From Actinostola sp. cb2023 (lineage: Eukaryota; Cnidaria; Anthozoa; Actiniaria; Actinostolidae), in assembly GCA_033675265.1 (NCBI GenBank), contig JAUJYZ010000781.1, forward strand, positions 186,001 through 250,000: 64,000 nucleotides of DNA, in the 5' to 3' direction. Every line of letters begins with the position of its first letter. Position 1 is the stretch's first letter. Under the pieces are notes generated by a model. It searched no databases and was not told where the DNA came from. It was given only the letters and a program-made list of their open reading frames with translations. The position numbers and the translations under genes are program-made. Of the stretch, positions 10,435-21,625 are shown one piece after another.

Positions 10435-11130
10435 CATGTATCTCAAGGTACTTAAAGCCTGGTTCAAGCCTTAAATACCAGAAAAACGAAAAAAATTATA
10501 ATGTCTAATCATTTTGACTAAACATCACAAAAAATGTCATACCTTTAGAGTTTTACATCCTCTACTCATTTAAGTGAATGAAATCCAAAACAGCGTATCA
10601 CGTGGTTAACCACGTGACAAATAATTTTGAAAATAAAAAATAAAATGCGGTCGCCAGTTTAAGAGGAAAGTGAAAGCAAATAGGTGTGTATAATCACGTT
10701 TATGATCATTTATTAACGTTAGTTTAGAAAACCTGTCTCCCGCTTTTTGCAAGGCGAATATTGTGGAAAAGAGGTCACGTGTCCATTTCATCAGTTTATA
10801 TTTCGGTAGTTTTCTCTTAAGCTATAATTCGGAGCGAGGTTTTCTCGACGCTATCTTTTTTAACCAGTTATCCTTATCGCTATTACGTAAAAACTATTTC
10901 ATTGTGAATTGAATTCGCGACCGCATTTAAGAAAAACTATATTTTCAGCCAAAAGGTCACGTGACCACATGACGTCACAATGTTTATAACAAAATTGTCA
11001 CAATTCGTGTATATAACCTTATGCCTAAATATGAGTGCCTAAGTAAACAAGGGTAGCGAGTTATTACAATAAATGTGATTTTCCAAAGTGCCTTTTTGAA
11101 CCAGGTACTTAAAAGTACCTTGAGATTGCC
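10435..11130. mobile_element. fold-back element with nested inverted arms
   Basis: The outer arms contain CTCAAGGTACTT...CCTGGTTCAA (10442-10475) and its complement (11095-11125). The inner arms at about 10598-10652 and 10917-10978 share GTCACGTG and ATGCGGTCGC motifs. No coding sequence is present. Likely a non-autonomous DNA transposon; the superfamily is not assigned. Confidence 0.5.
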
Positions 11131-11740
11131 TTGTCTGTCTTGTAAAAATATAATAAATCTAAGACTAAAATCTAAATACAATTTATATAATTATGTCTTT
11201 CAACTGGAAAATATGAAAAATAAATAAAGATAATAAAATATAATAATAAATAAATAAATAAATAAATAGTAATAAACAGTAAGAATGTGTTGTATACTAG
11301 TTCAAAATGTATATATCGGTATCTTGACTATTTACATTATTAAAGCTAATGATTGCAGAGTCCACAGTTTTTACATGAATCGGTATTAACTAAGTCAACT
11401 TCCTTATTGAATTACTAAATGATTGGAGGGAGGGTAACGATCTAATAGACGAGTTTAGTTTAGACCATAAATAGGGTCCAAAGTACCTAAGACTATGCCT
11501 CCCATATTTAATAAGATCAGGACATGTGGTCGTGTGGATTCCAAAAAGAAGATGATAAGCAATGATAGTCGAATCCATGTGAGCTGTATCATGGTTGTCG
11601 ACTCACTTCACAGATAGCCCAAGTGCTGTATGCCATGTGTCTGATCGCGCGCCTCAGTATAATACTAAACTCAGATAAAAGTCATCAAAGTTTTTATGTG
11701 ATAAATATATATATATAATATTTTTTCAAAAAACAAATAT
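11131..11740. other. AT-rich spacer with (AAAT)n
   Basis: The stretch holds a short (AAAT) microsatellite at about 11240-11270 and a (TA) tract near 11707. No gene is supported. Confidence 0.4.
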
Positions 11741-11741
11741 G

Positions 11742-11840
11742 GTCCATCCGCAGTGTCCATCCGCAGTGTCCATCCGCAGGGTCCATCCGCAGGGTCCATC
11801 CGCAAGGTCCATCCGCAGGGTCCATCCGCAGGGTCCATCC
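11742..11840 (+). repeat. 13-bp tandem repeat, about 8 copies
   Basis: The unit TCCATCCGCAGGG repeats with minor changes (GTG, AGG) in perfect 13-bp register. Confidence 0.9.
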
Positions 11841-12159
11841 ACGTTTTACAGCGACCCGACTGTTTTAGTCATAAGATCAAGTGGTGCATCCTCTTGTTTA
11901 ACCAAAACATTTAGACCAACGCTTAGCTAGACCAACAGTAAGTAACGACTTGTCTGTGCAGTATATTTTATTATCATTTTATTTAATTGTGTATTATTAA
12001 CTCCTTCGTCGGGTAGTTCTAAAACACTGTTGCGAGCGAGAAGCGACTCGTGAACATGCACGGTGAGAGAGTAGTTGAGCGTCTGGTTCCCATGGCCAGG
12101 GTACACCAAAAACAGATCGAAACTATGCATAGAAGAAATACTGCCAAGAAAATGCACGA

Positions 12160-12555
12160 GTAAGATGTTATCCCATGTATACGCTATATAGGTATGTGCC
12201 CCTAAATAGGGTATGGTTTTTGAACATCCAGATCCTTAAATTGGGTACCATATTTTGCTTTTTCACCATAAAATAAAATATTCGATCTTTAATTTGGGTA
12301 CACTTTTTTTATTTTGACTAAAAAATCCGCTTAGCGTAACAGCCAGCGCGTATGCACTTCTGATATTAGCGATTTCCAAAGGAATACTACTAACTTTTTC
12401 CTTAAATTGGGTCTATATTTCAGTGACAAATCCTTGAAAAGGGTATGATTTTTCATCCTTAAATAGGGTCAGGGTTTCGACATCCCGGGGGCACACCCCT
12501 ATCCTAATTTTCCGGGAGTACCCCCCCCCCCCCCCCGGGATAACATCTTGCATTC
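12160..12555 (+). repeat. G-rich GGGTATG family, copy 2
   Basis: The copy is bounded by AAGATGTTATCCC (12161-12175) and GGGATAACATCTT (12537-12550), a 13-bp inverted pair. Inside are AAATAGGGTATGGTTTTTG and GGGTCAGGGTTTCGACATCCC, shared with copies 1 and 3, and a C17 run at the right end. The terminal inverted pair suggests a mobile unit with its own ends. Confidence 0.65.
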
Positions 12556-12589
12556 CTCACATGATGATTGTACACGTCACTTATAATTA

Positions 12590-13030
12590 CTTATAATTAC
12601 TTTTTGAAGAGTTAATTTGACTCCTTAATTAAGTGTCCCCGATTAGTGTACCACTTGTGGTATGCTAGAAGTCATGACACGTTAATAAAGTTTATGTATG
12701 TCCTTTGTCCAAAATAATTATTTGAGGAGTCAATGAAAAATACTCTTAGAAGAGTCATTTTGACTCCAAGGGCCAAAATAACTATTCGTGGGGTCTATCA
12801 AAATTACTCTTTGAAGGGCCATTTTGACTCTTCGGAAAGAGTAGTTCTATTTTAACCCTTTCGAAGAGTCGTTATTGATGACTCCTGAAGGGGTTGAAAT
12901 GACCCTATCAAAAGAGCTGTTATGACCCCTTGAAGAGTCGCTTCAAGGAAGGGTCAAAATTACCCTTTTGAAGGGGTCGTCCTGGGGACACAAAAACGAC
13001 CCCTTTCAGAGGGGTCAAAACGACTCCTTT
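12590..13030. repeat. clustered short quasi-palindromes (GGGTCAAAATGACCC type)
   Basis: About a dozen variants of AAGAGTCATTTTGACTC and GAAGGGGTCAAAACGACCC lie end to end, with 5-8 bp half-sites facing each other around AAAA or TTTT. Spacing is irregular (about 25-45 bp), so this is not a simple tandem array. Confidence 0.6.
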
Positions 13031-13849
13031 GTTTTTACAGTGATTGAGGGCCGTTGTTTTTTAATTGAATAAATTGTCGGACCATAAAGACAAGACAAAA
13101 TGGCGGTCACAAAACGAGCCTAATATTAGCGACACTGACCAATTGCGATTGACGCGGGCTCAAATACCACAAATGTATTTACATAAAATAAATTTATAAT
13201 TAGTTTCTGTCATTCTTCAGTTGCTAGAAGTTCTAACTAACAGCTGGAGACAGTTTGCAGGATGGTTCTACCAGCCATGCACTGACGAGTTGGTGGTTTA
13301 ACTTGGCAACCCAAATGTATTTACATAAAATAAATTGATAAGATACATACATACATACATACTGATATACATACATAGTTTAATGTACCTCCCAATATGG
13401 TTTTTTCAGTTACAAGAATATAATATAATATAAGATAAAGTTCATGTCGAACAACAACCAAGTTTTGGTCTCTATGTATGCTTGTTCTGTAAATTAAATG
13501 TAATATGAAGGAACTAGAAGGACTTCTTCAGGCAAAATTGTGGTGGTTTATTTCAGACGTTTCGCCGATGAAGGCTTTGTCAATGAATGGTACAGTGACT
13601 CTCTCTCTCTCTAAAATTTTATATGCACCTATTTTCAAAAAAGGTTGTCGAAGACATCAGTCCATAGACGATAGGTTATAGGTAGTTCCAAGACCGAATT
13701 GCATTATGGTAAGAGCTTGAATGTCGTGGATGCCAGAGAAAATTCGATTCAAAATTTGTCTTGTCCTGTTTGAAATCAAATAGTTACAATATCATACAGC
13801 TTTTCATACAGGAAGTGCCATTTTGGACCATTCAAGCTGATAATAATAA
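13031..13849. other. unclassified spacer
   Basis: Contains a duplicated segment CAAATGTATTTACATAAAATAAATT (first copy 13161-13195, second 13312-13340), a (TACA)n tract near 13345-13375 and TTTCGCCGATGAAGGC at 13561, a phrase common at retroelement ends. No gene is supported. Confidence 0.4.
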
Positions 13850-14225
13850 TAACTAGACGCTCTTGTAGCGTTAAGTCGGGCTTCTTAAAGCAAGCAGTGG
13901 TTGCTGCGATCGGTAATCTCGACTGAATCTGATTTGCTCTCGACCATATATCCATTGTCAATGAAATATTGTCAATGGCAATAAAGCTCGAGCAAGAGCC
14001 CGCGCGCCGTAGACTAATGCATCAAACACGTAGGCAAGGTAATTCATTAACGCACTATGGTTTAGAATGATCATAAAGTATTGTATATGTACAATAATCA
14101 AATCTCCCAGCACAAGAATAGCTTTTTCTAGAATATCACAATCATCAAGAGTATTTACCATGTCTTCTACTGAATACATGAAATTCCATACACAGGACGT
14201 GACGAGATAACGATCGCTTCTACAA
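13850..14225 (-). repeat. Helitron-like repeat, type B, copy 1
   Basis: Read on the minus strand it matches 30080-30425 and ends in the shared hairpin plus CTAGTTATTATTATT (13850-13890). It runs directly into a type A copy at 14225. Confidence 0.55.
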
Positions 14226-14680
14226 TACTAATGAAATGTAACCTATTTGAACTAAATATAGATATCTTATAGTGCGATTAAAACGAGCTCGATAGAACTT
14301 GCTTTCCTTGCCATTTCAGTACTGCGATTTCACAAACTCAGCGAATCATGAATGACAATGACATAGTTTATTTGTTACCATAAATATATCCATACAAATA
14401 CAAATACCGTATACATAAACTATTATCGGTCGGCTGAAAACCCTACAACTGTTCTCTTCTCTTCACCGCCGGCTGCGTGTATCAACTCACTTCGTTCTAA
14501 GTTCTGAAGATCTCTAAACCCTTTGCAGTACTAGTACTGGATTGATAAATCCATATCTCTATGAATTATTGTGGTTACTTTGAAAACAAGACGACATAAA
14601 TTGTGAATTCAGACTCGACCAGTCTCGTATTGATAAATCATGTTGTTAGAGCCTTCGGTGATTATCTTAGCGGCCGGCAC
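14225..14680 (-). repeat. Helitron-like repeat, type A, copy 2
   Basis: Reverse complement of 1-540 and 25905-26430. It lacks the CTAG terminus because the type B sequence replaces it there, so A and B appear joined in one composite. The far boundary is near GATAATCACCG (about 14650-14662). Confidence 0.55.
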
Positions 14681-14996
14681 AGGGCGCATGCGCTGTAGAA
14701 CCCAACAAGGCGCATGCGCTGTAGAACCCTATATGCGTTCTGGGGTCAAAGAATACGAAGAAGAAGAAGAACGCTCTGCATTTTTAGAGTCGGGTTTCCA
14801 CAGGAAGCCCGACTAATAATAACTAGACGCTCTTCTAGCGTGAAGTCGGGCTTCTAAATGAAATGTAACCTATTTGAACTAAATATAGATATCCTATAGT
14901 GCGATTTTCAGTGCGATTGAAACAGTTTTTGGTTGCTCGTCGTTGCATGACTCGAGCTCGATAGAACATGCTTTCCTTGCAATTTCAGTACTGCGA
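14681..14996. repeat. Helitron-like termini back to back: AGTCGGG hairpin and truncated type A copy
   Basis: At 14788-14816 AGTCGGGTTTCC-ACA-GGAAGCCCGACT forms a 12-bp stem followed by AATAATAA. The same end recurs at 20112-20148. A new minus-strand CTAG terminus then starts at about 14823, followed by type A sequence truncated at about 14996, where the large inverted repeat begins. Two copies of GCGCATGCGCTGTAGAACCC precede the hairpin. Confidence 0.5.
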
Positions 14997-15017
14997 ACTT
15001 TACAGTATATCAGTAAA

Positions 15018-16865
15018 AACGTTAATCACGGGCAACAGGTCACGTAGAGTCAGTATTTTGGGTAATATTTGTATTTTCTGTATCGGTTATAAGCTGTCCG
15101 AAGCTCTGTTATTGTACTGTATTTGTATCTGATGACCTTTAGTAATCCGAATCCCGACATCTGGTTTTATTTATGACGTCAGCGAAAGCCCCGACTACCT
15201 AAGAAGGGAGAAGGGTATGCAACAGACCTGAATCCTACCTTCTGATTGGCTTAGACCTCTCTCTTCCTTCGTCTTGACTTTGTGCAAGAAAAATCACGTG
15301 GGGTGGACAAGTGATGATAGATGCGTTTTTGGAACTTACCGAAGTTTGTTTACTTTTCTTATTAACCTATTTTGTAATCTCCGTTCAGGAGTTTGTTCCT
15401 ACCGTAGAGAGAAAAATATGTCCTAATAATCTACAATCGAGATAAATCATGAATAAATAACGTATGCCTACCTGAAAATCTTTCAAAATTCAGTCGATGA
15501 GGGTTCGGAATAAATGTCATCCGTTATCAGTAGCTTTCTATTTGAATCCGCCGTGTTTTACTTACCTCATGTCTCGATTACAATGTTATTGGGTATTCCC
15601 AAACTTCTAAAATATATAGCTCTAGCATTTCTTTTAGAATAAATACATATTCTGATTTCACTGCCCGTGTGTCTGTTGCTGACCGTTTATATTTCAAGAG
15701 TTTGTTGTGATACAAATCTGTTAACACTGCGATTCTCCCAAAAGTGTATCTGTCATCACTTGTCCACCCCACGTGACTTTTCTTGCACAAACTCAGGACG
15801 AAGCTTTTTGTTTACATAAGGGTCTGTTGCATACCCTCTCCCTTCTTAGGAGTGAATGCCTGAGAGAACCGAGAATCGCCGGTCAGCGACCCCTTGGACA
15901 AATGTCTCAAATTTTGCCAGATGATACCTTTGGGTAACCTACTTTCGAAAAGCATATTAAAAAGTTCCAGCGCCTTTTCATATTATTTTAAATTGAGAAA
16001 GTTCAGAAGTGTGGTCGAAGTGCTGTTTTTGATTGTCGCGCTGTCCAAATAATGGCGTGAGTTCGAAGCGTCGCTGTAGCCTCAAAACTATTTCAATACC
16101 AATCAAACTTTACACAGATAAAGAAGCACTATCGATAATGAATTTGAGTCCAAACATTGTTCTGATCTGTAAATCAAATATTTTTGCGAGCCATTTCGAG
16201 AATGAGTATAAAGTGCACAGAAAGTTACGGCGAAAAATAGGGTATATTAAATCTCATAAAAAGGTTCCTGGTATGTCATTTTTCTACATTTAAACTTTAT
16301 AGCCTTAAAGTTATGTTATTGAAGTTTGTCTCTACCAAATTTGACGGTCAAAATCGCATTCTTTCCCAATTAGAAAATCGATCGTCCGAGTACTACTTTT
16401 GGCCAGAGCGTCATACTTTGACTCTTGAAAGACATCAAAGTGGGCCGATAAAATTCGAAACTACTTCTAAAGAAGTCTCAATGCACAGCTATTGAAGTTA
16501 AAAGACAGCGAAATGCTTTGCAAATCAATTCAATTCAATTTCTGCTGGACCTCACTAGAGTTTCATCGATCTTTCAACATTTACAATCCCATAACTTGTC
16601 AACAATATAATTTAATTATGTACATGATGGTACGTCTCATTTACATTATTTACTCTTGCTCGTTCGCTCTCATAAACAACCGCATTCTATTCCAATAAAA
16701 CACGACTAGAAGATCATAACAGATCAAAACATTTAATATTCTGTTATTGACATTAAAACTATTATTACTATTATTAAATTTGCTACTCTTCTCTTCAATC
16801 CCTACAATATTTTCAATATGTAAATTAGGTTGTTCGTTTCCTTGTCAATCTAGTAATTGTACCTT
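15018..16865 (+). repeat. left arm of 4.9-kb inverted repeat
   Basis: Apart from an inserted element at 15198-15850, this arm pairs with 18636-19900 from ACGGGCAACAGGTCACGTAGAG at the outer edge to TTGTCAATC at the inner edge. Both arms contain the same 86-residue open frame with only a few substitutions. I treat that as repeat-derived and not as a gene. Confidence 0.8.
15198..15850. mobile_element. non-autonomous DNA element inserted in the left arm
   Basis: The ends are CCTAAGAAGGGAGAAGGGTA and its complement, with inverted similarity reaching the CACGTGGGGTGGACAAGTGA block about 100 bp in. The corresponding site in the right arm (19711-19730) is empty and reads CTACCTAAGAGTGAATG on the matching strand. 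No coding sequence is seen. Confidence 0.7.
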
Positions 16866-17579
16866 CATCTCCGAGAAAAACATGTCGAAAAAGTACATTA
16901 CGTTACCGTAGAGTAAAGGTCTATGTTTGACGTTATCAATGTAAATAGACGGGTTGCGGATTTAGTTTTCTAGCCAAATAAAAAAATTGAAACTGGAAGG
17001 CCAAGAGCCACACAAGAGAGCCACGCGAGTGCGGTGCAATATTGCGCGGAATATTGCTGCCAATTTTGTTGCAGCGTGTGTCCACCGCGCGCTAATACGA
17101 CGTAATTTGTTGCTCGCAAGATGTTGCAGAGGTGGACACACGCCGGGGACACACGCCGTTGCACCGTGTGTCCGGCCCTTTAGCGAACGTTGATATTCGT
17201 CTTCACTGGCGTACGTAGCAACTGCCGCAAATCCTTCTCGTGTTTCCTCTACTGTTAGTCTCCTATGCATCCGTTCTTATTTTCAGGATCCGTAAGAACG
17301 GGTTCATAGGAGACTACTCTACTGTTAGCTCTCCAAATCATCCACTTTGAAAAGGCATAATCACGCTTGGGTCACGTGTCCTGTGTACTGTATTACACAT
17401 TTTTCTATTGCTCAATATATATAAAATTATAGAAACGTGTTGTCAGGATCGCGAGTGCTCTTTAATCAGTAATCTTTCAGTGTGGTGAATGACTTTTTGT
17501 AGTTATATAGCGCTTATTGACGGTATTACGGATTGCGGCGAATCTCATTACCATGGACATTTGGAGTTCGTTGCGCTGG
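16866..17579. other. centre of the large inverted repeat
   Basis: Holds a GC-richer block (16990-17180) with repeated GTGTGTCC/GGACACACG motifs and a hairpin at 17249-17325 (CTACTGTTAGTCTCCTATG against its complement). The minus-strand open frame across it has no recognised domain, and I do not call it a gene. Confidence 0.4.
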
Positions 17580-18040
17580 GGACCCGGGGGGGGGGGGGGG
17601 GGGGGGGGGGGGTATTTTATTTATTTTCAAGATTCGCCCATGGGTACTCCCATATATGGGCTATATGACGTGCCGCTGGACAGGGTATGGTTTTTGGCCT
17701 CTCTGTCCTGAACAGGGTATATAATTTTATGTGAGTCTGTCCTAAACAGGGTATGGAAATGTACGATTGTCGTCGTTAAATATGGTTTTATCCTGTATTT
17801 TGCCAACCGAGAGAGAAGTTTGCCGATCTATAGCTGGCCATCAGTCAACATCAGTTAATTAAACACGTTTATGACAGTGTTTATTTTGTCCTTTGTCCTA
17901 AACAGGGTCCTAACATAGAGGGTGTTGTCCTAGACAGGGTAGGTATTTTAGATTATTTCGTCTTGAACAGGGTCAGGGTTTCAAACCGTCAGCGGCACTC
18001 CTATACCCAAACATGGGTCAAGTAGTAACCCCCCCGGAAT
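17580..18040 (+). repeat. G-rich GGGTATG family, copy 3
   Basis: Starts with CCCGG and a long G run, then GGGTACTCCCATATATGGGC, then GACAGGGTATGG units, and ends with GGGTCAGGGTTTCAAACCG and ACCCCCCCGG. The flanking CCCGGGG and CCCCGG form an inverted pair. It shares order and motifs with 3300-3790. Confidence 0.7.
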
Positions 18041-18139
18041 GCAACAGAGATGTTATGGTGGAACATTGAAACTCCAATCAGATGAGGGAGTAAAGACAGA
18101 AATGAAACTACTTCTTGCATTTAATTTATTTCTTTAATT

Positions 18140-18400
18140 TATCGATGGGTTTCCAGAGGTAAAGCGCGCGCGCAATTTTTTATGCACAGCGAACCCCAAC
18201 CTGCGCTCTACCACAGGAAACCCATCAAAGAAAGGTGCAAATATCTTTTTATTTACTGAGTAGCCTCGGAAGCAATAGCCTCCTTTGCAGACGCTTTTAA
18301 TGTCGCGATTTTTCCCTAGGGAAAAACCGCGACATTAAAAACGTCTGCAAAGAAGGCTACGGAAGCAATGGTTGGGCTACCAATGAAAAAACGAGTTTGA
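18140..18400. repeat. dispersed repeat with 70-bp hairpin
   Basis: The phrase GAAGCAATGGTTGGGCT and the CCACAGG(G/A)AACCCATCAAA block recur at 29590-29700. Between 18286 and 18350 the arms TTTGCAGACGCTTTTAATGT and the complement form a hairpin around CCCTAGGG. Confidence 0.6.
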
Positions 18401-18635
18401 CTATGGGGATATAACAACAACGTTTGCTCAACCTTACGCGCGTGGCTCATGATCGTCCAGTTTCTTTCCCGATTAAGCAGACATTTGATATTTTTGCTAA
18501 AAAATTAAACGCGTCTATTTACATTGATAAAGTTATTCTCGGCGATTGACAACATCCTCGAAAACCAATGGACTCCCCCCTTCACTTGCGTTTCACCTCC
18601 CCTCCCCCTCCCCTACAGCCCCTGGGTTTCCGAGG

Positions 18636-19900
18636 ATGGATTGACAAGGAAACAAACAACCTAATTTACATATCGAAAATATTGTAGGGAATGTAAGAGA
18701 AGAGTAACAAATTTAAAAATAGTAATAATATTTTAATGTCAATAACAGAATATTAAATTCAATATGTTGTTGTACGTAGGTGCCATGTTACGTTTCTTCT
18801 ACGTAAAGCTCCGGCGGATATATTAAATCCTTTACGTAGAAGAAACATATCTTTATTAGAATATTAAATGTTTTGATCTGTTATGATCTTCTAGTCGTGT
18901 TTTATTGAGAGCGAACGAGCAAGAGTAAATAATGTAAATGAGACGTACCATCATGTACATAATTAAATTATATTGTTGACAAGTTATGGGATTGTAAATG
19001 TTGAAAGATCGATGAAAGACTAGTGAGGTCCAGCAGAAATTGAATTGAATTGATTTGCAAAGCATTTCGCTGTCTTTTGCATTGAGACTTCTTTAGAAGT
19101 ATAGTTTCGAATTTTATCGGCCCACTTTGATGTCTTTTCAAGAGTCAAAGTATGACGCTCTGGCCAAAAGTAGTACTCGGACGATGGATTTTCTGATTGG
19201 GAAAGAATGCGATTTTGACCGTTAAATTTGGTAGAGACAAACTTCAATAACATAACTTTAAGGCTATAAAGTTTAAATGTAGAAAAATGACATACCAGGA
19301 ACCGTTTTATGCGATTTAATATACCCTATTTTTCGCCGTAACTTTCTGTGCACTTTATACTCATTCTCGAAATGGCTCGCAAAAATATTTGATTTACAGA
19401 TCAGAACAATGTTTGGACTCAAATTCATTATCGATAGTGCTTCTTTATCTGTGTAAAGTGTGATTGGTATTGAAATAGTTTTGAGGCTACAGCGGCGCTT
19501 CGAACTCACGCCATTATTTGGACAGCGCGACAATCAAAAACAGCACTTCGACCACACTTTTGAACTTTCTCAATTTAAAAAAAAATGAAAAGGCGCTGGA
19601 ACGTTTTAATATGCTTTTCGAAAGTAGGTTACCCAAAGGTATCATCTGGCAAAATTTGAGACATTTGTCCAAGGGGTCGCTGACCGGCGATTCTCGGTTC
19701 TCTCAGGCATTCACTCTTAGGTAGTTGGGGCTTTCGCTGACGTCATAAATAAAACCAGATGTCGGGATTCGGATTACTAAAGGTCATCAGATACAAATAC
19801 AGACAATAACAGAGCTTCGGACAGCTTATAACCGATACAGAAAATACAAATATTACCCAAAATACTGACTCTACGTGACCTGTTGCCCGTGCGTTAATAG
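18636..19900 (-). repeat. right arm of 4.9-kb inverted repeat
   Basis: Reverse complement of 15018-16865 without the 650-bp inserted element. It carries its own small insertion at about 18756-18848, containing a hairpin on CTTCTACGTAAAG, that the left arm lacks. Confidence 0.8.
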
Positions 19901-20150
19901 CCCGACTTCACGCTACTAGAGCGTCCTGTTTCAATCTAAATTCAGATTTAGACGAGAAAAGATTTATATTTTGGCCCCTTGACCTCCGGTGCTTTCCATG
20001 ATTGGTTTGTGCTTTGTAATCTTTCTTGGCCAGACTTCATGTCTAGGTGCATGCGCTGTAGAACCCAATATGCTTTCTGGGGTCTACGAAGAACGCCGTC
20101 TGCATTTCTAGAGTCGGGCTCCTTCCACAGGAAGCCCGACTAATAATAAT
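19901..20150. repeat. Helitron-like terminal fragments
   Basis: 19902-19930 carries the GCCCGACTTCACGCTACTAGAGCGT end in + orientation. 20112-20148 carries the AGTCGGGCTCC...GGAAGCCCGACT hairpin followed by AATAATAAT. Both ends also occur near 14790-14860, bracketing the large inverted repeat between related termini. Confidence 0.5.
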
Positions 20151-20215
20151 CTTTATTTTAAGTGGTATTTATTTTATGATGCAGTTTGGTCTTGGAACGA
20201 CGTATAACCTATTGC

Positions 20216-20376
20216 CTATTCATAACACTCTAATGAGATGCAAAGATGAAATACGGTATAATAATGCCTCGTTAACACCCACGTGCACGTGTGCACGTGC
20301 ACAGTGGCAATATATACGGCATCAAAGGCAGGACACTCCCTTCTTGCTCAGTTCCAGCGGAACAGTGGTCAGATGA
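20216..20376 (+). repeat. dispersed repeat shared with 26945-27100
   Basis: CATAACACTCTAATGAGATG through GCAATATATACGGCATCAAA to GCGGAACAGTGGTCAGATGA is nearly identical to 26947-27095. It differs by a CACGTGCACGTGTGCACGTG insertion here. Confidence 0.8.
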
Positions 20377-20695
20377 ACTCTTCTTTGTTTTTTCTTGATA
20401 CGACCCACGCGAATCATTCTGAATTCATGGCCGAAGTACGAATGCCGATAGAACCTGCTCCTCTGGTAGAAGAAAGAGAACTTGAGGTATAAAGTTTTAC
20501 GTTTTATGATTCATTTCAAGTCAGCAGCAACGTGGGTGCTTTGATGAATACCGCACAAATTTATATCTGATGATTGCCGAAGGTTATGATGTACAATTCC
20601 CTGAATTGCCAGCTCAACAAGACCCGCAAGCTGAACAGCCTGAACAGCAACAGCCGCCGAACACCAACAACCAAGTTCCAGTGTTTGATTTGTAA
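20377..20695 (+). pseudogene. coding-like remnant, two possible exons, unknown protein
   Basis: A frame ending ...PLVEERELE at about 20486 is followed by a GTATAA donor-like site. After an AG at about 20527 a second frame reads QQRGCFDEYRTNLYLMIAEG and stays open to a TAA at 20693-20695 through a Q/P/E-rich tail ending NQVPVFDL. The residue composition looks coding and unlike the surrounding satellite. I do not recognise the family. It may be the 3' end of a transposon or captured gene, and the 86-bp satellite begins at its stop codon. Confidence 0.3.
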
Positions 20696-21616
20696 AATGA
20701 TTTTCTCGGCGGAGGTTCGAGGAATGATTGCAAATGAGTTCTGTGTGAACAGGCATGGAATTGACAGTGATTGATTTATAAAATGACTTTCTCGGCGGAG
20801 GTTCGAGGAATGATTGCAAATGAGTTAAGTGTGAACAGGCATGGAATTGACAGTGATTGATTTATAAAATGACTTTCTCGGCGGAGGTTCGAGGAATGAT
20901 TGCAAATGAGTTCTGTGTGAACAGGAATGAAATTGCCAGTGTTTGATTTGTAAAATGACTTTCTCGGCGGAGGTTCGAGGAATGACTTGCAAATGAGTTA
21001 AGTGTGAACAGGCATGGAATTGACAGTGATTGATTTGTAAAATGACTTTCTCGGCGGAGGTTCGAGGAATGATTGCAAATGAGTTCTGTGTGAACAAGGA
21101 ATGAAATTGCCAGGGTTTGATTTGTAAAATGACTTTCTCGGCGGAGGTTCGAGGAATGATTGCAAATGAGTTAAGTGTGAACAGGCATGGAATTGACAGT
21201 GATTGATTTGTAAAATGAGTTTCTCTGCGGAGGTTCGAGGAATGATTGCAAATCGGAATTAGGTGTGAACAGGCATGGAATTGACAGTGATTGATTTGTA
21301 AAATGACTTTCTCGGCGGAGGTTCGAGGAATGATTGCAAATCGGAATTAGGTGTGAACAGGCATGGAATTGACAGTGATCGATTTGTAAAATGACTTCAG
21401 TTTCTCGGCGGAGGTTCGAGGAATGATTGCAAATGAGTTCTGTGTGAACAGGAATGAAATTGCCAGTGTTTGATTTGTAAAATGATTTTCTCGGCGGAGG
21501 TTCGAGGAATGATTGCAAATCGGAGTTAAGTGTGAACAGGCATGGAATTGACAGTGATTGATTTGTAAAATGACTTTCTCGGCGGGAGTTCGAGGAAAGA
21601 TTGCAAATGAGTTCTG
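20680..21616 (+). repeat. 86-bp satellite array, left part
   Basis: About 11 units of TTCTCGGCGGAGGTTCGAGG-AATGATTGCAAATGAGTT-...-GATTGATTTGTAAAATGAC, with a period of 86-87 bp. The array continues after the Mutator-like insertion at 23554. Confidence 0.9.
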
Positions 21617-21625
21617 CGGGAATAG
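21617..21625 (+). repeat. 9-bp target-site duplication, left copy
   Basis: CGGGAATAG directly precedes the element end GAGTTTGAC. The identical 9-mer follows the other end at 23554-23562. Confidence 0.85.

Noticed and set aside
16033..16293. 86-codon frame conserved in both arms of the large inverted repeat (also 19273-19533)
   Set aside because: Conservation is explained by the inverted duplication. There is no domain, and substitutions do not look protein-constrained.
16962..17270. 102-codon minus-strand frame in the GC-rich centre of the inverted repeat
   Set aside because: Overlapping frames of similar length exist on both strands, there is no domain, and GTGTGTCC repeats explain the openness.
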